From: Acidobacteriaceae bacterium
GTDB lineage: Bacteria; Acidobacteriota; Terriglobia; Terriglobales; Acidobacteriaceae
NCBI GenBank assembly: GCA_025462735.1
Contig: JAOAPC010000010.1
Span: forward strand, 124,001 to 188,000
Direction: 5' to 3'
DNA length: 64,000 nt
In this document: in pieces, positions 55,829 to 62,565 of the stretch
Numbering within the stretch: the stretch's first letter is position 1
Layout: each line of letters begins with the position of its first letter
The notes under the pieces: generated by a model
What the model was told of the DNA's origin: nothing
Seen by the model: the letters and a program-made list of their open reading frames with translations, nothing else
The model's database searches: none
Translations under genes and position numbers: made by a program

Positions 55829-56137
55829 TCAGAGAGTCGTGTCCACCCGCACTTCGTAATGGTTCACGATCGTATCGAATCTCGTCAGCAGCCGCTTCGC
55901 TTCCGGCTCAAATACTGGGACCCCGTAGTTTTGCCCAGCGAATTGGCGCACGGAATCAAGCGAGTCAAACAAGTTTAGGACCACAAACTCTGATTCCTCC
56001 GCATCACTCCGCAGAACGTATCCACCGCGGTAGCCTGTGATCTTCTTCAGCTCAGGAAGAACTTTGGTTGTGATCAACTCCTCGTAAGCGTCAGCGTCTT
56101 GAAGCTTGGTCCAGCCGCGCCAGTGACGTGCAATCAT
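55829..56137 (-). CDS. Antibiotic-biosynthesis-monooxygenase-like (ABM) small protein
   Basis: 102 residues, a single dimeric alpha/beta-barrel domain: MIARHWRGWTKLQDADAYEELI, ITGYRGGYVLRS and FVVLNLFDSLDSVRQFAG. ABM-like proteins include quinone-forming monooxygenases and many uncharacterised stress proteins; no catalytic residue fixes the role here. Its stop lies next to the convergent phosphoesterase stop. Confidence 0.75.
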   Translation of the reverse strand: MIARHWRGWTKLQDADAYEELITTKVLPELKKITGYRGGYVLRSDAEESEFVVLNLFDSLDSVRQFAGQNYGVPVFEPEAKRLLTRFDTIVNHYEVRVDTTL

Positions 56138-56225
56138 GTCCCGATGATAACCGGCTCAACGTCCAGTTGCGCGCACGTCGCTATGCTGCTAGCTTCATGA
56201 GTTAATTTTTCCAAGGCCAAGGAAA

Positions 56226-57395
56226 ATGGGCAAACTCTCTGCTTCGCGTGTGGTGAACATTGCGGACCTTCGACGAATGGCGGGACGGCGCGTCCCCAGA
56301 GCGGTATTTGATTATCTGGACGGCGGTGCCGATGGCGAAATCACGCTTCGCGAGAATTGCCGCGCATTCGAGGAAATCACCTTCCGGCCACGCCAGGCCG
56401 TCGCGATAGAAAGTTGTAATCTTCGCACCACGGTTTTAGGACAGGAAATTTCCTTTCCAGCGATGCTTGCTCCCATTGGCTACAGCCGTCTGATGCATCC
56501 CGAAGGCGAGGTAGCAGCAGCGCGGGCCGCGGGAGAAGCCGGCACTGGATACATTCTTTCTACGATTTCAGGGCACAAGCTCGAGGACGTGAAGGCGGGG
56601 ACAAAGGGATTTGCCTGGTATCAGCTCTACTTAGCGGGAGGCAGGCCAGCAGCCGAAGGGGCAATGGAGCGCGCGCGCAACGCCGGATTCTCTGCGCTGG
56701 TGGTCACAATCGATACTGCGGTTGCAGGCATGCGGGAACGGGACCCGCGCAACGGCGTGCCGCAACTTCTGGGCAGTGGCGTCTTCGCGAAGGTTCCCTT
56801 TCTGCCGAACCTGCTCCTGCATCCGGGATGGCTGATCTCATTCGTGTTCGATGGCGGAGTACCTAAGCTCGAAAACGTTGTCGTGCCGGGACAAGGTCCG
56901 CTGGATATGGTGAACGTTAGCGAGTCATTGTCTCGCGGCGCGGTGAATTGGAACGATCTGCGCTGGATCCGTGAGTGCTGGTCCGGACCCATCGTAATTA
57001 AGGGCGTGCTCATCGCAGACGACGCGCGACGCGCGGTGGACGAGGGCGCGTCCGCAGTCGTGGTTTCGAACCATGGGGGCCGTCAGTTGGATTCCGTCTC
57101 GCCCACGATCCGCGCTCTTCCGGAAATAGTTTCGGCTGTGGGTCGCCAAACCGAAGTACTGATGGATGGGGGCGTTCGCCGAGGCAGTGACATTGTTAAG
57201 GCGCTCTGCCTAGGAGCCCGTGCGGTGCTGGTTGGACGGGCTTACGCTTACGGCCTTGCTGCCGCCGGACACCCGGGAGTTACTCGCGCGATTCAGATAC
57301 TGAGAAGCGACGTCGATCGCACCATGCGCCTGCTGGGATGCAATTCCGTCAGCGAACTCGACGCATCCTATGTCGCTTATCCCAAGGAATGGTGA
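56226..57395 (+). CDS. FMN-dependent 2-hydroxyacid oxidase/dehydrogenase
   Basis: 389 residues, TIM barrel. VFDYLDGGADGEITLREN (about 27-44), LAPIGYSRLMHPEGE, WYQLYL, VIKGVLIADDA with the flavin Lys, and the catalytic His-Arg pair in VSNHGGRQLD (about 279). It oxidises an L-2-hydroxyacid such as lactate, glycolate or mandelate. An extra segment (FAKVPFLPNLLLHPGWLISF, about 185-205) is hydrophobic and could make it membrane-associated, as in LldD and mandelate dehydrogenase. Substrate not assigned. Confidence 0.9.
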   Translation: MGKLSASRVVNIADLRRMAGRRVPRAVFDYLDGGADGEITLRENCRAFEEITFRPRQAVAIESCNLRTTVLGQEISFPAMLAPIGYSRLMHPEGEVAAARAAGEAGTGYILSTISGHKLEDVKAGTKGFAWYQLYLAGGRPAAEGAMERARNAGFSALVVTIDTAVAGMRERDPRNGVPQLLGSGVFAKVPFLPNLLLHPGWLISFVFDGGVPKLENVVVPGQGPLDMVNVSESLSRGAVNWNDLRWIRECWSGPIVIKGVLIADDARRAVDEGASAVVVSNHGGRQLDSVSPTIRALPEIVSAVGRQTEVLMDGGVRRGSDIVKALCLGARAVLVGRAYAYGLAAAGHPGVTRAIQILRSDVDRTMRLLGCNSVSELDASYVAYPKEW

Positions 57396-57429
57396 GCGTC
57401 AGTCCCGCTTGAACGGCTGGCTCACGCCG

Positions 57430-57486
57430 CTAATTTAAAAAAAGGCAGTCCAGTACGAAGGAGCCTCCGGGATGGGCTGGACTGCC
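57430..57486 (-). terminator. Intrinsic terminator of the small-peptide gene
   Basis: Read on the minus strand, GGCAGTCCAG (57486-57477) pairs perfectly with CTGGACTGCC (57453-57444) over a 23-nt loop that has its own small GGAG/CTCC stem, then TTTTTTT at 57443-57437. The T tract is on the minus-strand side only, so it does not serve the oxidase gene on the plus strand. Confidence 0.8.
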
Positions 57487-57564
57487 CAAAAAATGTGCTC
57501 ATTCTGCGGCAAATAAGTGCTCAAGGTGACACTCACTCTCAGTGAGCGCACCTGGAACAAGAAC

Positions 57565-57657
57565 TCACTTAATGAGTCGGGCGACAGCCACGATGATTGT
57601 GGTCCAGAAGCCAACTCCCACCGCGAGTGTCGTCGTCCACGCAACAAGAAATGTCAA
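57565..57657 (-). CDS. Small hydrophobic peptide gene (30 codons), uncharacterised
   Basis: TTG at 57657 begins a 30-codon frame ending in TGA at 57567-57565. AGGAGG (57670-57665) lies exactly 7 nt upstream. The product begins MTFLVAWTTTLAVG and ends in TIIVAVARLIK: a single membrane-spanning helix with two Trp near its ends and a basic C-terminus. Downstream, a strong hairpin (57527-57553) precedes the intrinsic terminator at 57444-57486, and a promoter with an overlapping near-palindrome lies upstream. No neighbour explains it. It could be a small membrane regulator or a type I-toxin-like peptide; neither is proven. Confidence 0.65.
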   Translation of the reverse strand: MTFLVAWTTTLAVGVGFWTTIIVAVARLIK

Positions 57658-57688
57658 AAATCAACCTCCTATAACTGCTACGCGATAA

Positions 57689-57718
57689 AGTCTATTAACA
57701 TAGTAGACTATATGTCAA
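57689..57718 (-). promoter_or_regulatory. Promoter and palindromic operator of the small-peptide gene
   Basis: Minus-strand TTGACA is at 57718-57713; TAGACT at 57694-57689 is an acceptable -10 at 18-bp spacing. AGTCTATTA (57689-57697) and TAGTAGACT (57701-57709) form a near-perfect inverted repeat (8 of 9) with a 3-bp spacer between the -35 and the end of the -10, an ideal repressor site. Confidence 0.55.
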
Positions 57719-57828
57719 GAATATTTTGGCATTTTCTAGACTAAGGACAGCTCCGGTTTAGCGGTACCAGTGGTAAGCCAGTCGGATCTCAACGCCGTTG
57801 AACTCGGGATTCCGTATGCCCAGATTTA

Positions 57829-58782
57829 TTAGCCGGCGTCGCGCTGTCGTGGATCCGAGGCCTGTGGGTAGCGCCCGCCGTTAGCCATCAACTTTTCGAT
57901 ATCTTGCACCGACTGGAGTCCGCCGCGTGCGCCATGACCTGTGCAGTTCAGAGCGGCAGCGCCGCAGGCAAAATCCAGTTGCCGCTGCAGTGGCCAGCCT
58001 CGGAGAAGGCCGAAAATGAATCCCGCGTGGAAGATGTCTCCGGCTCCGGTTGTATCCACGACCGGCACGCGATAGGCACGGGCCGAGTGAAACTCCTTGC
58101 CATCCCAGGCCAGCACGCCGTTGAGGCCGAGCGTTGCCGCTGTTAGCCGACATCCGAAGCGGCGCTGCAACAGCGGCAGAGATTTTTTATGATCACATTC
58201 TCCGCAAAGTTTCTCCGGAAAGTCTCTGCTCACGATCAGGTAATCAATGTTTTTCATCAGAGCTTCAATTCCCGGGTAGGCCTCGTCGAAATCGGCGATC
58301 ACGGGAATCTCTTCCTGGCGGGCCCATTCGGCTGCGGTCGTTGCTGCGGCGGTGTCACATCCATCTACCAGGAGCGCGCGGGCGTTCGAGATCCACTCGC
58401 GCTTGAGCTCGGAAGGCTGAAGCAGAAGCTTCTCATCGCTGCGACGGACAACAGTGCGTTCGCCGTTAGTATCAACAAGAATGAAAGACTGGTGGCTTGC
58501 ATATCCAGAGGCGGTAATGATTTGCGCCTCGACCCCGGCGCGGGCGAACTCTTTGCGGTGAATGGCAGCGGCGGCATCGTCTCCCAGTTTTCCGACGTAG
58601 CGGGTCTGCAGTCCCCAGCTCTGGCACGCAATCACAGCGCTTGCCACTTGTCCGCCGGGAAGAACAGTCACCGATCTCGATTCAACTTTCGAACCACGCG
58701 CAGGATGCTCGGGAACAAGGATGAGTGTATCGGTGGCATTCAGCCCGACGCCGACAAGATCAACTTTGGAGGCTTCGCTCAA
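57829..58782 (-). CDS. PfkB-family sugar kinase
   Basis: 317 residues. VGVGLNATDTLILVP starts the fold, LPGGQVASAVIACQSWG is the substrate-side PfkB motif and VVDTTGAGDIFHAGFIFGL (about 242-260) the ATP/anion-hole motif with the catalytic Asp. It is a ribokinase/fructokinase-type enzyme; the sugar or nucleoside cannot be assigned. The 171-bp spacer between its end and the small-peptide promoter shows no gene. Confidence 0.88.
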   Translation of the reverse strand: MSEASKVDLVGVGLNATDTLILVPEHPARGSKVESRSVTVLPGGQVASAVIACQSWGLQTRYVGKLGDDAAAAIHRKEFARAGVEAQIITASGYASHQSFILVDTNGERTVVRRSDEKLLLQPSELKREWISNARALLVDGCDTAAATTAAEWARQEEIPVIADFDEAYPGIEALMKNIDYLIVSRDFPEKLCGECDHKKSLPLLQRRFGCRLTAATLGLNGVLAWDGKEFHSARAYRVPVVDTTGAGDIFHAGFIFGLLRGWPLQRQLDFACGAAALNCTGHGARGGLQSVQDIEKLMANGGRYPQASDPRQRDAG

Positions 58783-58873
58783 TTTGAGGGCACTTCAAAC
58801 ATGGATCAGGGATCAGGGTTGTTGATCAAAAATGATACGCATAGCGAACCGGCCGGGATACAGCTAGCGGAGC

Positions 58874-60157
58874 TCATAAAATTGACCAATCCAGTTCGCG
58901 TAGTCTTTCGGCCCTGGACAGCAGCAACTCCCGCTCGCGAGTATTCTGCGTGAGCGAAGCTGCACGTGCAAACTCCGCACGGGCCTCAGCCAAGCGCCCC
59001 AGCTTAGTTAGGAGATCGCCACGCACGCTCGGTAACAGATGGTAATTTCTTAACGATAATTCCGAAGTGAGCTTTTCCGTCAGTTCGAAACCCGCCGCCG
59101 GACCCGACGCCATCGACACAGCTACAGCGCGATTCAGTTGCACAACCGGAGACGGCGTCAGTTCCGCAAGCGCATCGTAGAGCGACACAATGCGTGCCCA
59201 GTCGGTTTCCTCTGGTGAGCGGGCTCGGGCATGACAAGCCGCGATTGCGGCCTGAATAGTGTACGAGCCACGCGTAGCGCTGAGTTCTTCTGCCCGGTCC
59301 AGCGCAGCCAGCCCGCGGCGGATGAGTAATTGGTCCCATCGCGCGCGATCCTGATCGAAGAGCAGGATCGGCTCGCCCGACGGTCCGACCCTCGCCTTCA
59401 TCCGCGAGGCTTGAATTTCCATCAATGCAACCAGCCCGTGGACTTCCGGCTCCAGTGGAGCGAGTTCAGCTAGTGTGCGGCCCAACCGCAACGCCTCTTC
59501 GCAAAGCCCAGGCCGTATCCAGTCCTCGCCTGCGGTCGCCGAGTATCCCTCATTAAAGATCAAATAGATGACTTCGAGAACCGACGATAGGCGCGCGACC
59601 AGTTCCCTACCTCGCGGGACTTCGAACAGAACATGCGCATCAGCAAGCGTTCGCTTGGCACGCACAATGCGCTGTGCGATGGCCGGCTCCGACGCAAGAA
59701 AAGCCCGCGCTATCTCATCGGTCGTCAGACCTCCGAGCAGTCGAAGTGTAAGCGCAGCGCGAGCCTCAGTTGAGAGCACAGGATGACAGGATATGAACAT
59801 CAGGCTGAGCAGGTCATCACCGATGTTGTCTTCGACAGCGGCGTCGAAGTTGGGCATGGCCATCTGCTTGACCTCAATTTCGCGGCCCACTTCCTCGTGC
59901 TTTCGCGCAAGGAGCTGATTGCGGCGGAACAGATCGATTGCGCGATGCTTAGCGGTCGCCATGAGCCAGGCGCCCGGGTTATTCGGGACACCCGATTCCG
60001 GCCACTGTTCAAGCGCTACAACCAGAGCGTCCTGAGCCAAGTCTTCCGCCAGACCCACGTCTCTCACGATGCGCGTGAGTCCGGCGATGACCTTCGCCGC
60101 TTCCATTTTCCAGACGGCGTCGATGGTGCGATGTATATCGGTGGCAGTCACTGCCAC
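58874..60157 (-). CDS. ECF42-type RNA polymerase sigma factor with C-terminal TPR-like extension
   Basis: 427 residues. Sigma region 2 (VRDVGLAEDLAQDALVVALEQWP and NPGAWLMATAKHRAIDLFRR, about 30-80) and region 4 (LGGLTTDEIARAFLASEPAIAQRIVRAKR, about 140-168) are followed by 240 helical residues with YLIFNEGYSATAG, the hallmark of the ECF42 group. That group has no anti-sigma factor; the C-terminal domain is needed for activity, and it is encoded with YciI/DGPF proteins. Start is a GTG inside a perfect palindrome, 15 bp after the yciI-like gene, so translation is probably coupled. Confidence 0.92.
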   Translation of the reverse strand: MAVTATDIHRTIDAVWKMEAAKVIAGLTRIVRDVGLAEDLAQDALVVALEQWPESGVPNNPGAWLMATAKHRAIDLFRRNQLLARKHEEVGREIEVKQMAMPNFDAAVEDNIGDDLLSLMFISCHPVLSTEARAALTLRLLGGLTTDEIARAFLASEPAIAQRIVRAKRTLADAHVLFEVPRGRELVARLSSVLEVIYLIFNEGYSATAGEDWIRPGLCEEALRLGRTLAELAPLEPEVHGLVALMEIQASRMKARVGPSGEPILLFDQDRARWDQLLIRRGLAALDRAEELSATRGSYTIQAAIAACHARARSPEETDWARIVSLYDALAELTPSPVVQLNRAVAVSMASGPAAGFELTEKLTSELSLRNYHLLPSVRGDLLTKLGRLAEARAEFARAASLTQNTRERELLLSRAERLRELDWSIL

Positions 60158-60160
60158 CGA
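60138..60160 (-). promoter_or_regulatory. Perfect hairpin covering the start codon of the sigma gene
   Basis: TCGGTGGCAGT (60138-60148) and ACTGCCACCGA (60150-60160) are exact inverted 11-mers around one base. In the mRNA this gives a 10-bp stem with a 3-nt loop holding the GTG start at 60157. No Shine-Dalgarno is visible, so translation probably needs ribosomes arriving from the upstream gene, whose stop is 15 nt away. Confidence 0.65.
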
Positions 60161-60171
60161 TCACATCATGT

Positions 60172-60552
60172 TTAACTCGCCACCGCAACCGTCTTCGGCT
60201 CATAACAACTCGCCTCACCCGGGTCGTAAATCTGACGTAACTCACACTCCCCGTCTCCGGCGACTCTAAGGAACTGTCTGGCCAACTCGATCGCCTCTTC
60301 TTTCGAACTCGCCTTCAATATTGCGAAGCCACCCACAACCTCTTTCGCCTCCGTGAACGGCCCGTCGGTTACAGTCAGCTTGCCGCTCGACCGCCGGACA
60401 CGTGCGCCCAGTTCTGTCGGCAGGCAGCCTTCCGTCGCGAGCAGCCAGCCCGCCTTCATTCCTTCTTCGACTAACTTCCCCATGGTTGCCATTTCCTCCG
60501 CTGTCGGCGGAGTTGCCCGTTCTGCTGTCTTGTAGATACTCAGGAATCGCAT
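60172..60552 (-). CDS. YciI/DGPF-family protein 1 of the ECF42 regulon
   Basis: 126 residues. MRFLSIYKTAE start, then VTDGPFTEAKEVVGGFAILKASSKEEAIELA: the DGPF core of YCII-related proteins. They form dimeric alpha/beta barrels, with a conserved His/Asp site in some relatives; the role with ECF42 is unknown. AGGAG lies 8 nt before the ATG. Directly upstream of the sigma gene and driven by its own TGTCGA promoter. Confidence 0.9.
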   Translation of the reverse strand: MRFLSIYKTAERATPPTAEEMATMGKLVEEGMKAGWLLATEGCLPTELGARVRRSSGKLTVTDGPFTEAKEVVGGFAILKASSKEEAIELARQFLRVAGDGECELRQIYDPGEASCYEPKTVAVAS

Positions 60553-60639
60553 GTGTGTTTCTCCTTGAATTTATTGATTCAGCTCGCGAGCTGGATTCCC
60601 GAGGTCTCGCATCGGCACGAATCCTCGCTCTATAGATAC

Positions 60640-60666
60640 GTCGAATGAAGGACCGCAAAATCGACA
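60640..60666 (-). promoter_or_regulatory. ECF42-type promoter of the first YciI gene and sigma gene
   Basis: Minus-strand TGTCGA (60666-60661), 17-bp spacer, then CGAC (60643-60640). The flanks TGTCGATTTT and ATTCG are the same as in the promoter at 61183-61209. Known ECF42 promoters carry TGTCGA at -35. The 5' leader contains a perfect 14-bp palindrome, CAGCTCGCGAGCTG (60580-60593). Confidence 0.75.
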
Positions 60667-60682
60667 CCGAAACAAAAATCTT

Positions 60683-61108
60683 TTACGACGCTTTTTGCTT
60701 CTCGATCTGCTGGCGAATTCGCTCTTCTTGCTCCCTGAGTTCAGGAGTGAACTCCGCGCCGAAGTCCTCCAACTCGAATACCTGGCGAATCTCGATCTCG
60801 GTTCCGCCGTCGAATGGAGCGCGTTTGAGCCACTTCACTGCTTCTTCCATTGATCGGACCTGCCACAGCCAGAAGCCGGCAATGAGTTCCTTGGATTCGG
60901 TAAATGGTCCGTCGATCACGGTACGCGTTGCTCCTGAGAACTTCACACGCTTGCCTTTTGAAGTGGGCTGCAGGCCTTCGCCCGCGAGCATCACGCCGGC
61001 CTTGGCCAACTGCTCGTTGAATTTGCCCATTTCGGCAAAAAGCTCCTTCTTAGGCAAAATGCCAGCTTCAGAATTCTTGTCGCCTTTCACTATGACCATG
61101 ACTCGCAT
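60683..61108 (-). CDS. YciI/DGPF-family protein 2 of the ECF42 regulon
   Basis: 141 residues. MRVMVIVKGDKNSE start and TVIDGPFTESKELIAGFWLWQVRSMEEAVKWLKRAP: the DGPF motif. The C-terminal RQVFELEDFGAEFTPELREQEERI is typical of the larger members linked with ECF42. Shine-Dalgarno AGGAG 8 nt before the ATG. Transcribed from its own TGTCGA promoter; probably reads on into the promoter of the next unit. Confidence 0.9.
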   Translation of the reverse strand: MRVMVIVKGDKNSEAGILPKKELFAEMGKFNEQLAKAGVMLAGEGLQPTSKGKRVKFSGATRTVIDGPFTESKELIAGFWLWQVRSMEEAVKWLKRAPFDGGTEIEIRQVFELEDFGAEFTPELREQEERIRQQIEKQKAS

Positions 61109-61182
61109 TGTTTATATCTCCTTTTGATTTTGGAGCCGGCTGTCCGTACAATCTTTGCGGTTAAGCCTCGCTCTATTATCAC

Positions 61183-61209
61183 GACGAATGGGAAGATAGA
61201 AAATCGACA
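61183..61209 (-). promoter_or_regulatory. ECF42-type promoter of the second YciI gene
   Basis: Minus-strand TGTCGA (61209-61204), 17-bp spacer, CGTC (61186-61183). Shares TGTCGATTTT, ATTCG and the downstream ATAGAGCGAGG with the other YciI promoter, which marks both as targets of one sigma factor. Confidence 0.75.
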
Positions 61210-61240
61210 TGCGCTAGGATTTTTTTACGACACCTTCCTC

Positions 61241-61266
61241 GCTGAGCTTTTAAGCTGAGCTTTTAA
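61241..61266. repeat. 13-bp tandem duplication after the nucleotidyltransferase gene
   Basis: GCTGAGCTTTTAA occurs twice without a gap, 15 bp beyond the stop of the nucleotidyltransferase gene. AGCTTTTAAGCT inside it is palindromic, so one copy junction can form a small stem followed by a T run. Confidence 0.7.
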
Positions 61267-61280
61267 ATAGAGTCAAAAGG

Positions 61281-61847
61281 TTACGATTTCAGGCCTGCCG
61301 ACTGCTGAGCTTCGCCCCATTGTTTGGTCAAATCCAACTCGCGGATCCATTTCTCCAGGTAGCGGCGATCCAACCCGCCCAGTCGCACCCTCATGATGGC
61401 CGCCACATCTTCAATCTGACGCTGCGATTGCGCTAATTTAGACCATTCGAGCTTAGCCACGATAACGTCCTCGACACTGGCTACAAAAATGGAAATCCCG
61501 TGCAGGATGACTTGATGGCGACGAGCGAACTCCGCTTTACTGAAAGGCCTAGATTTGCGAAGCACGAAGTCGATTTTCCAGCCACCGCCGATGTCAATCA
61601 CATTGAACATCGATTCCCGCTCATGAGCTTCGAGCGCAGCAGTCAGATCGACGTAGTATTCAGCCTCTGGCAAAGCTTGGACGAGTGCTTTCAATTGTGC
61701 AGGTGTCGCATTGATGACGAAATCAATGTCCTGCGTTGACCGTGGTGCACCGTGGTAAGCGCTGGCAAATGATCCGGTGAGCATGCACTCGATACCGGCC
61801 TGGTCTAGCGCCGCAGTAATTCTTCGCAGGACGTCGGCAGCGTTCAT
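61281..61847 (-). CDS. Nucleotidyltransferase-fold protein (candidate toxin of a two-gene module)
   Basis: 188 residues from the ATG at 61847. Pol-beta-type motif GSFASAYHGAPRSTQDIDFVI (GS, then Asp-x-Asp about 17-22 residues later) near residues 25-45; the third acid may be in WKIDFVL (about 91). Similar to the DUF6036/AbiEii-like minimal nucleotidyltransferases, which add nucleotides to RNA or protein targets. Overlaps the upstream small gene by four bases (ATGA). Longer start at 61922 is unlikely because it lies wholly in that gene. Confidence 0.78.
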   Translation of the reverse strand: MNAADVLRRITAALDQAGIECMLTGSFASAYHGAPRSTQDIDFVINATPAQLKALVQALPEAEYYVDLTAALEAHERESMFNVIDIGGGWKIDFVLRKSRPFSKAEFARRHQVILHGISIFVASVEDVIVAKLEWSKLAQSQRQIEDVAAIMRVRLGGLDRRYLEKWIRELDLTKQWGEAQQSAGLKS

Positions 61848-62080
61848 CGGAGCCGCGCAGGCAGTGGCGCCGGCAGAAAAGCGATCCTGATAAGTTCGCG
61901 GGCGATCAAGGCGGGGGACCAATCTGGATGCTCTTGCCTTATTCGCTGACTCGCCAATTCGCGGGCAAAGTCGCTCATTTCAAGTGCCAGAAGGAGGCGC
62001 TGTTCTCCCGTCATCTTCCGATGAATCTCAAGCTGGAGAGCTTGCGCGGAAGGACTTGTGTCACTCGTGCGCACCGTCAA
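61844..62080 (-). CDS. Small partner of the nucleotidyltransferase (candidate antitoxin)
   Basis: 78 residues, mostly helical and charged: LQLEIHRKMTGEQRLLLALEMSDFARELASQRIRQEHPDWS. A PALIARELIRIAF stretch follows. This RxMTxxQRLxxALxMSxxAR pattern is one I recognise in short genes paired with nucleotidyltransferases in cyanobacteria and acidobacteria; I know of no proven function. The stop overlaps the downstream start (ATGA), so the two are coupled in antitoxin-then-toxin order. Confidence 0.7.
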   Translation of the reverse strand: MTVRTSDTSPSAQALQLEIHRKMTGEQRLLLALEMSDFARELASQRIRQEHPDWSPALIARELIRIAFLPAPLPARLR

Positions 62081-62098
62081 ATGTTAACACCACACAGT

Positions 62099-62395
62099 CT
62101 AGCCCCCCGCAATCGCCCCGATCACAATGAATGGTTCTTTTCCGGATGCGATCTCGTCGGGCAATGGCGCGTCCGGCGGGTCGTGGGACAGGTCTTGCTC
62201 GCAGGCAAAAAAACGAAGGAATGCCCGGCGTTGCAGCGTATCGTGATCGCGAATGGCGCCGCGCAGCATGGGATAACGTGCCTCGAGGGCGTCGAGCACG
62301 GAACGCTGAGTAATGGGGCCGTCGACTTCGAGCGTCACCTCGCTGCCGACATGCGCCAGATTTCGCAGATGGAATGGGAGCACGACGCGGATCAT
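62099..62395 (-). CDS. MoaD/ThiS-like ubiquitin-fold sulfur carrier protein
   Basis: 98 residues. Beta-grasp pattern ([17 protein letters not shown], then [16 protein letters not shown]) and a C-terminus ending AIAGG, the GG tail that is adenylated and thiocarboxylated in sulfur carriers. No moaE, thiF or moeB gene is near, so its pathway is unclear. As I recall, members of this subgroup are often encoded beside a BNR-propeller gene like the one at 6363-7544. Confidence 0.82.
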   Translation of the reverse strand: MIRVVLPFHLRNLAHVGSEVTLEVDGPITQRSVLDALEARYPMLRGAIRDHDTLQRRAFLRFFACEQDLSHDPPDAPLPDEIASGKEPFIVIGAIAGG

Positions 62396-62478
62396 CTTCC
62401 AGCCTCAGCTTGTTTAGTGTGGCTTTCAAATCTCAAGCATCAGGTGTGCGGCACATAATTCTCACACATTAACTCTTG

Positions 62479-62500
62479 AGGAGGAAGCATGTGCTTCCTC
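62479..62500 (+). promoter_or_regulatory. Hairpin with embedded Shine-Dalgarno and ATG upstream of sdhB
   Basis: GAGGAAGCA (62481-62489) and TGCTTCCTC (62492-62500) form a perfect 9-bp stem with a TG centre. AGGAGG at 62479-62484 lies 4 nt before an ATG at 62489 that opens a 59-codon frame running out of phase into sdhB. sdhB itself has no Shine-Dalgarno. A regulatory leader is possible. Confidence 0.4.
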
Positions 62501-62565
62501 GCGAGTTTTGCTACGATTGTCTTTTCGCTTGAGAAAAAGCCCAAGTCTCCTACACATAGACCTCA

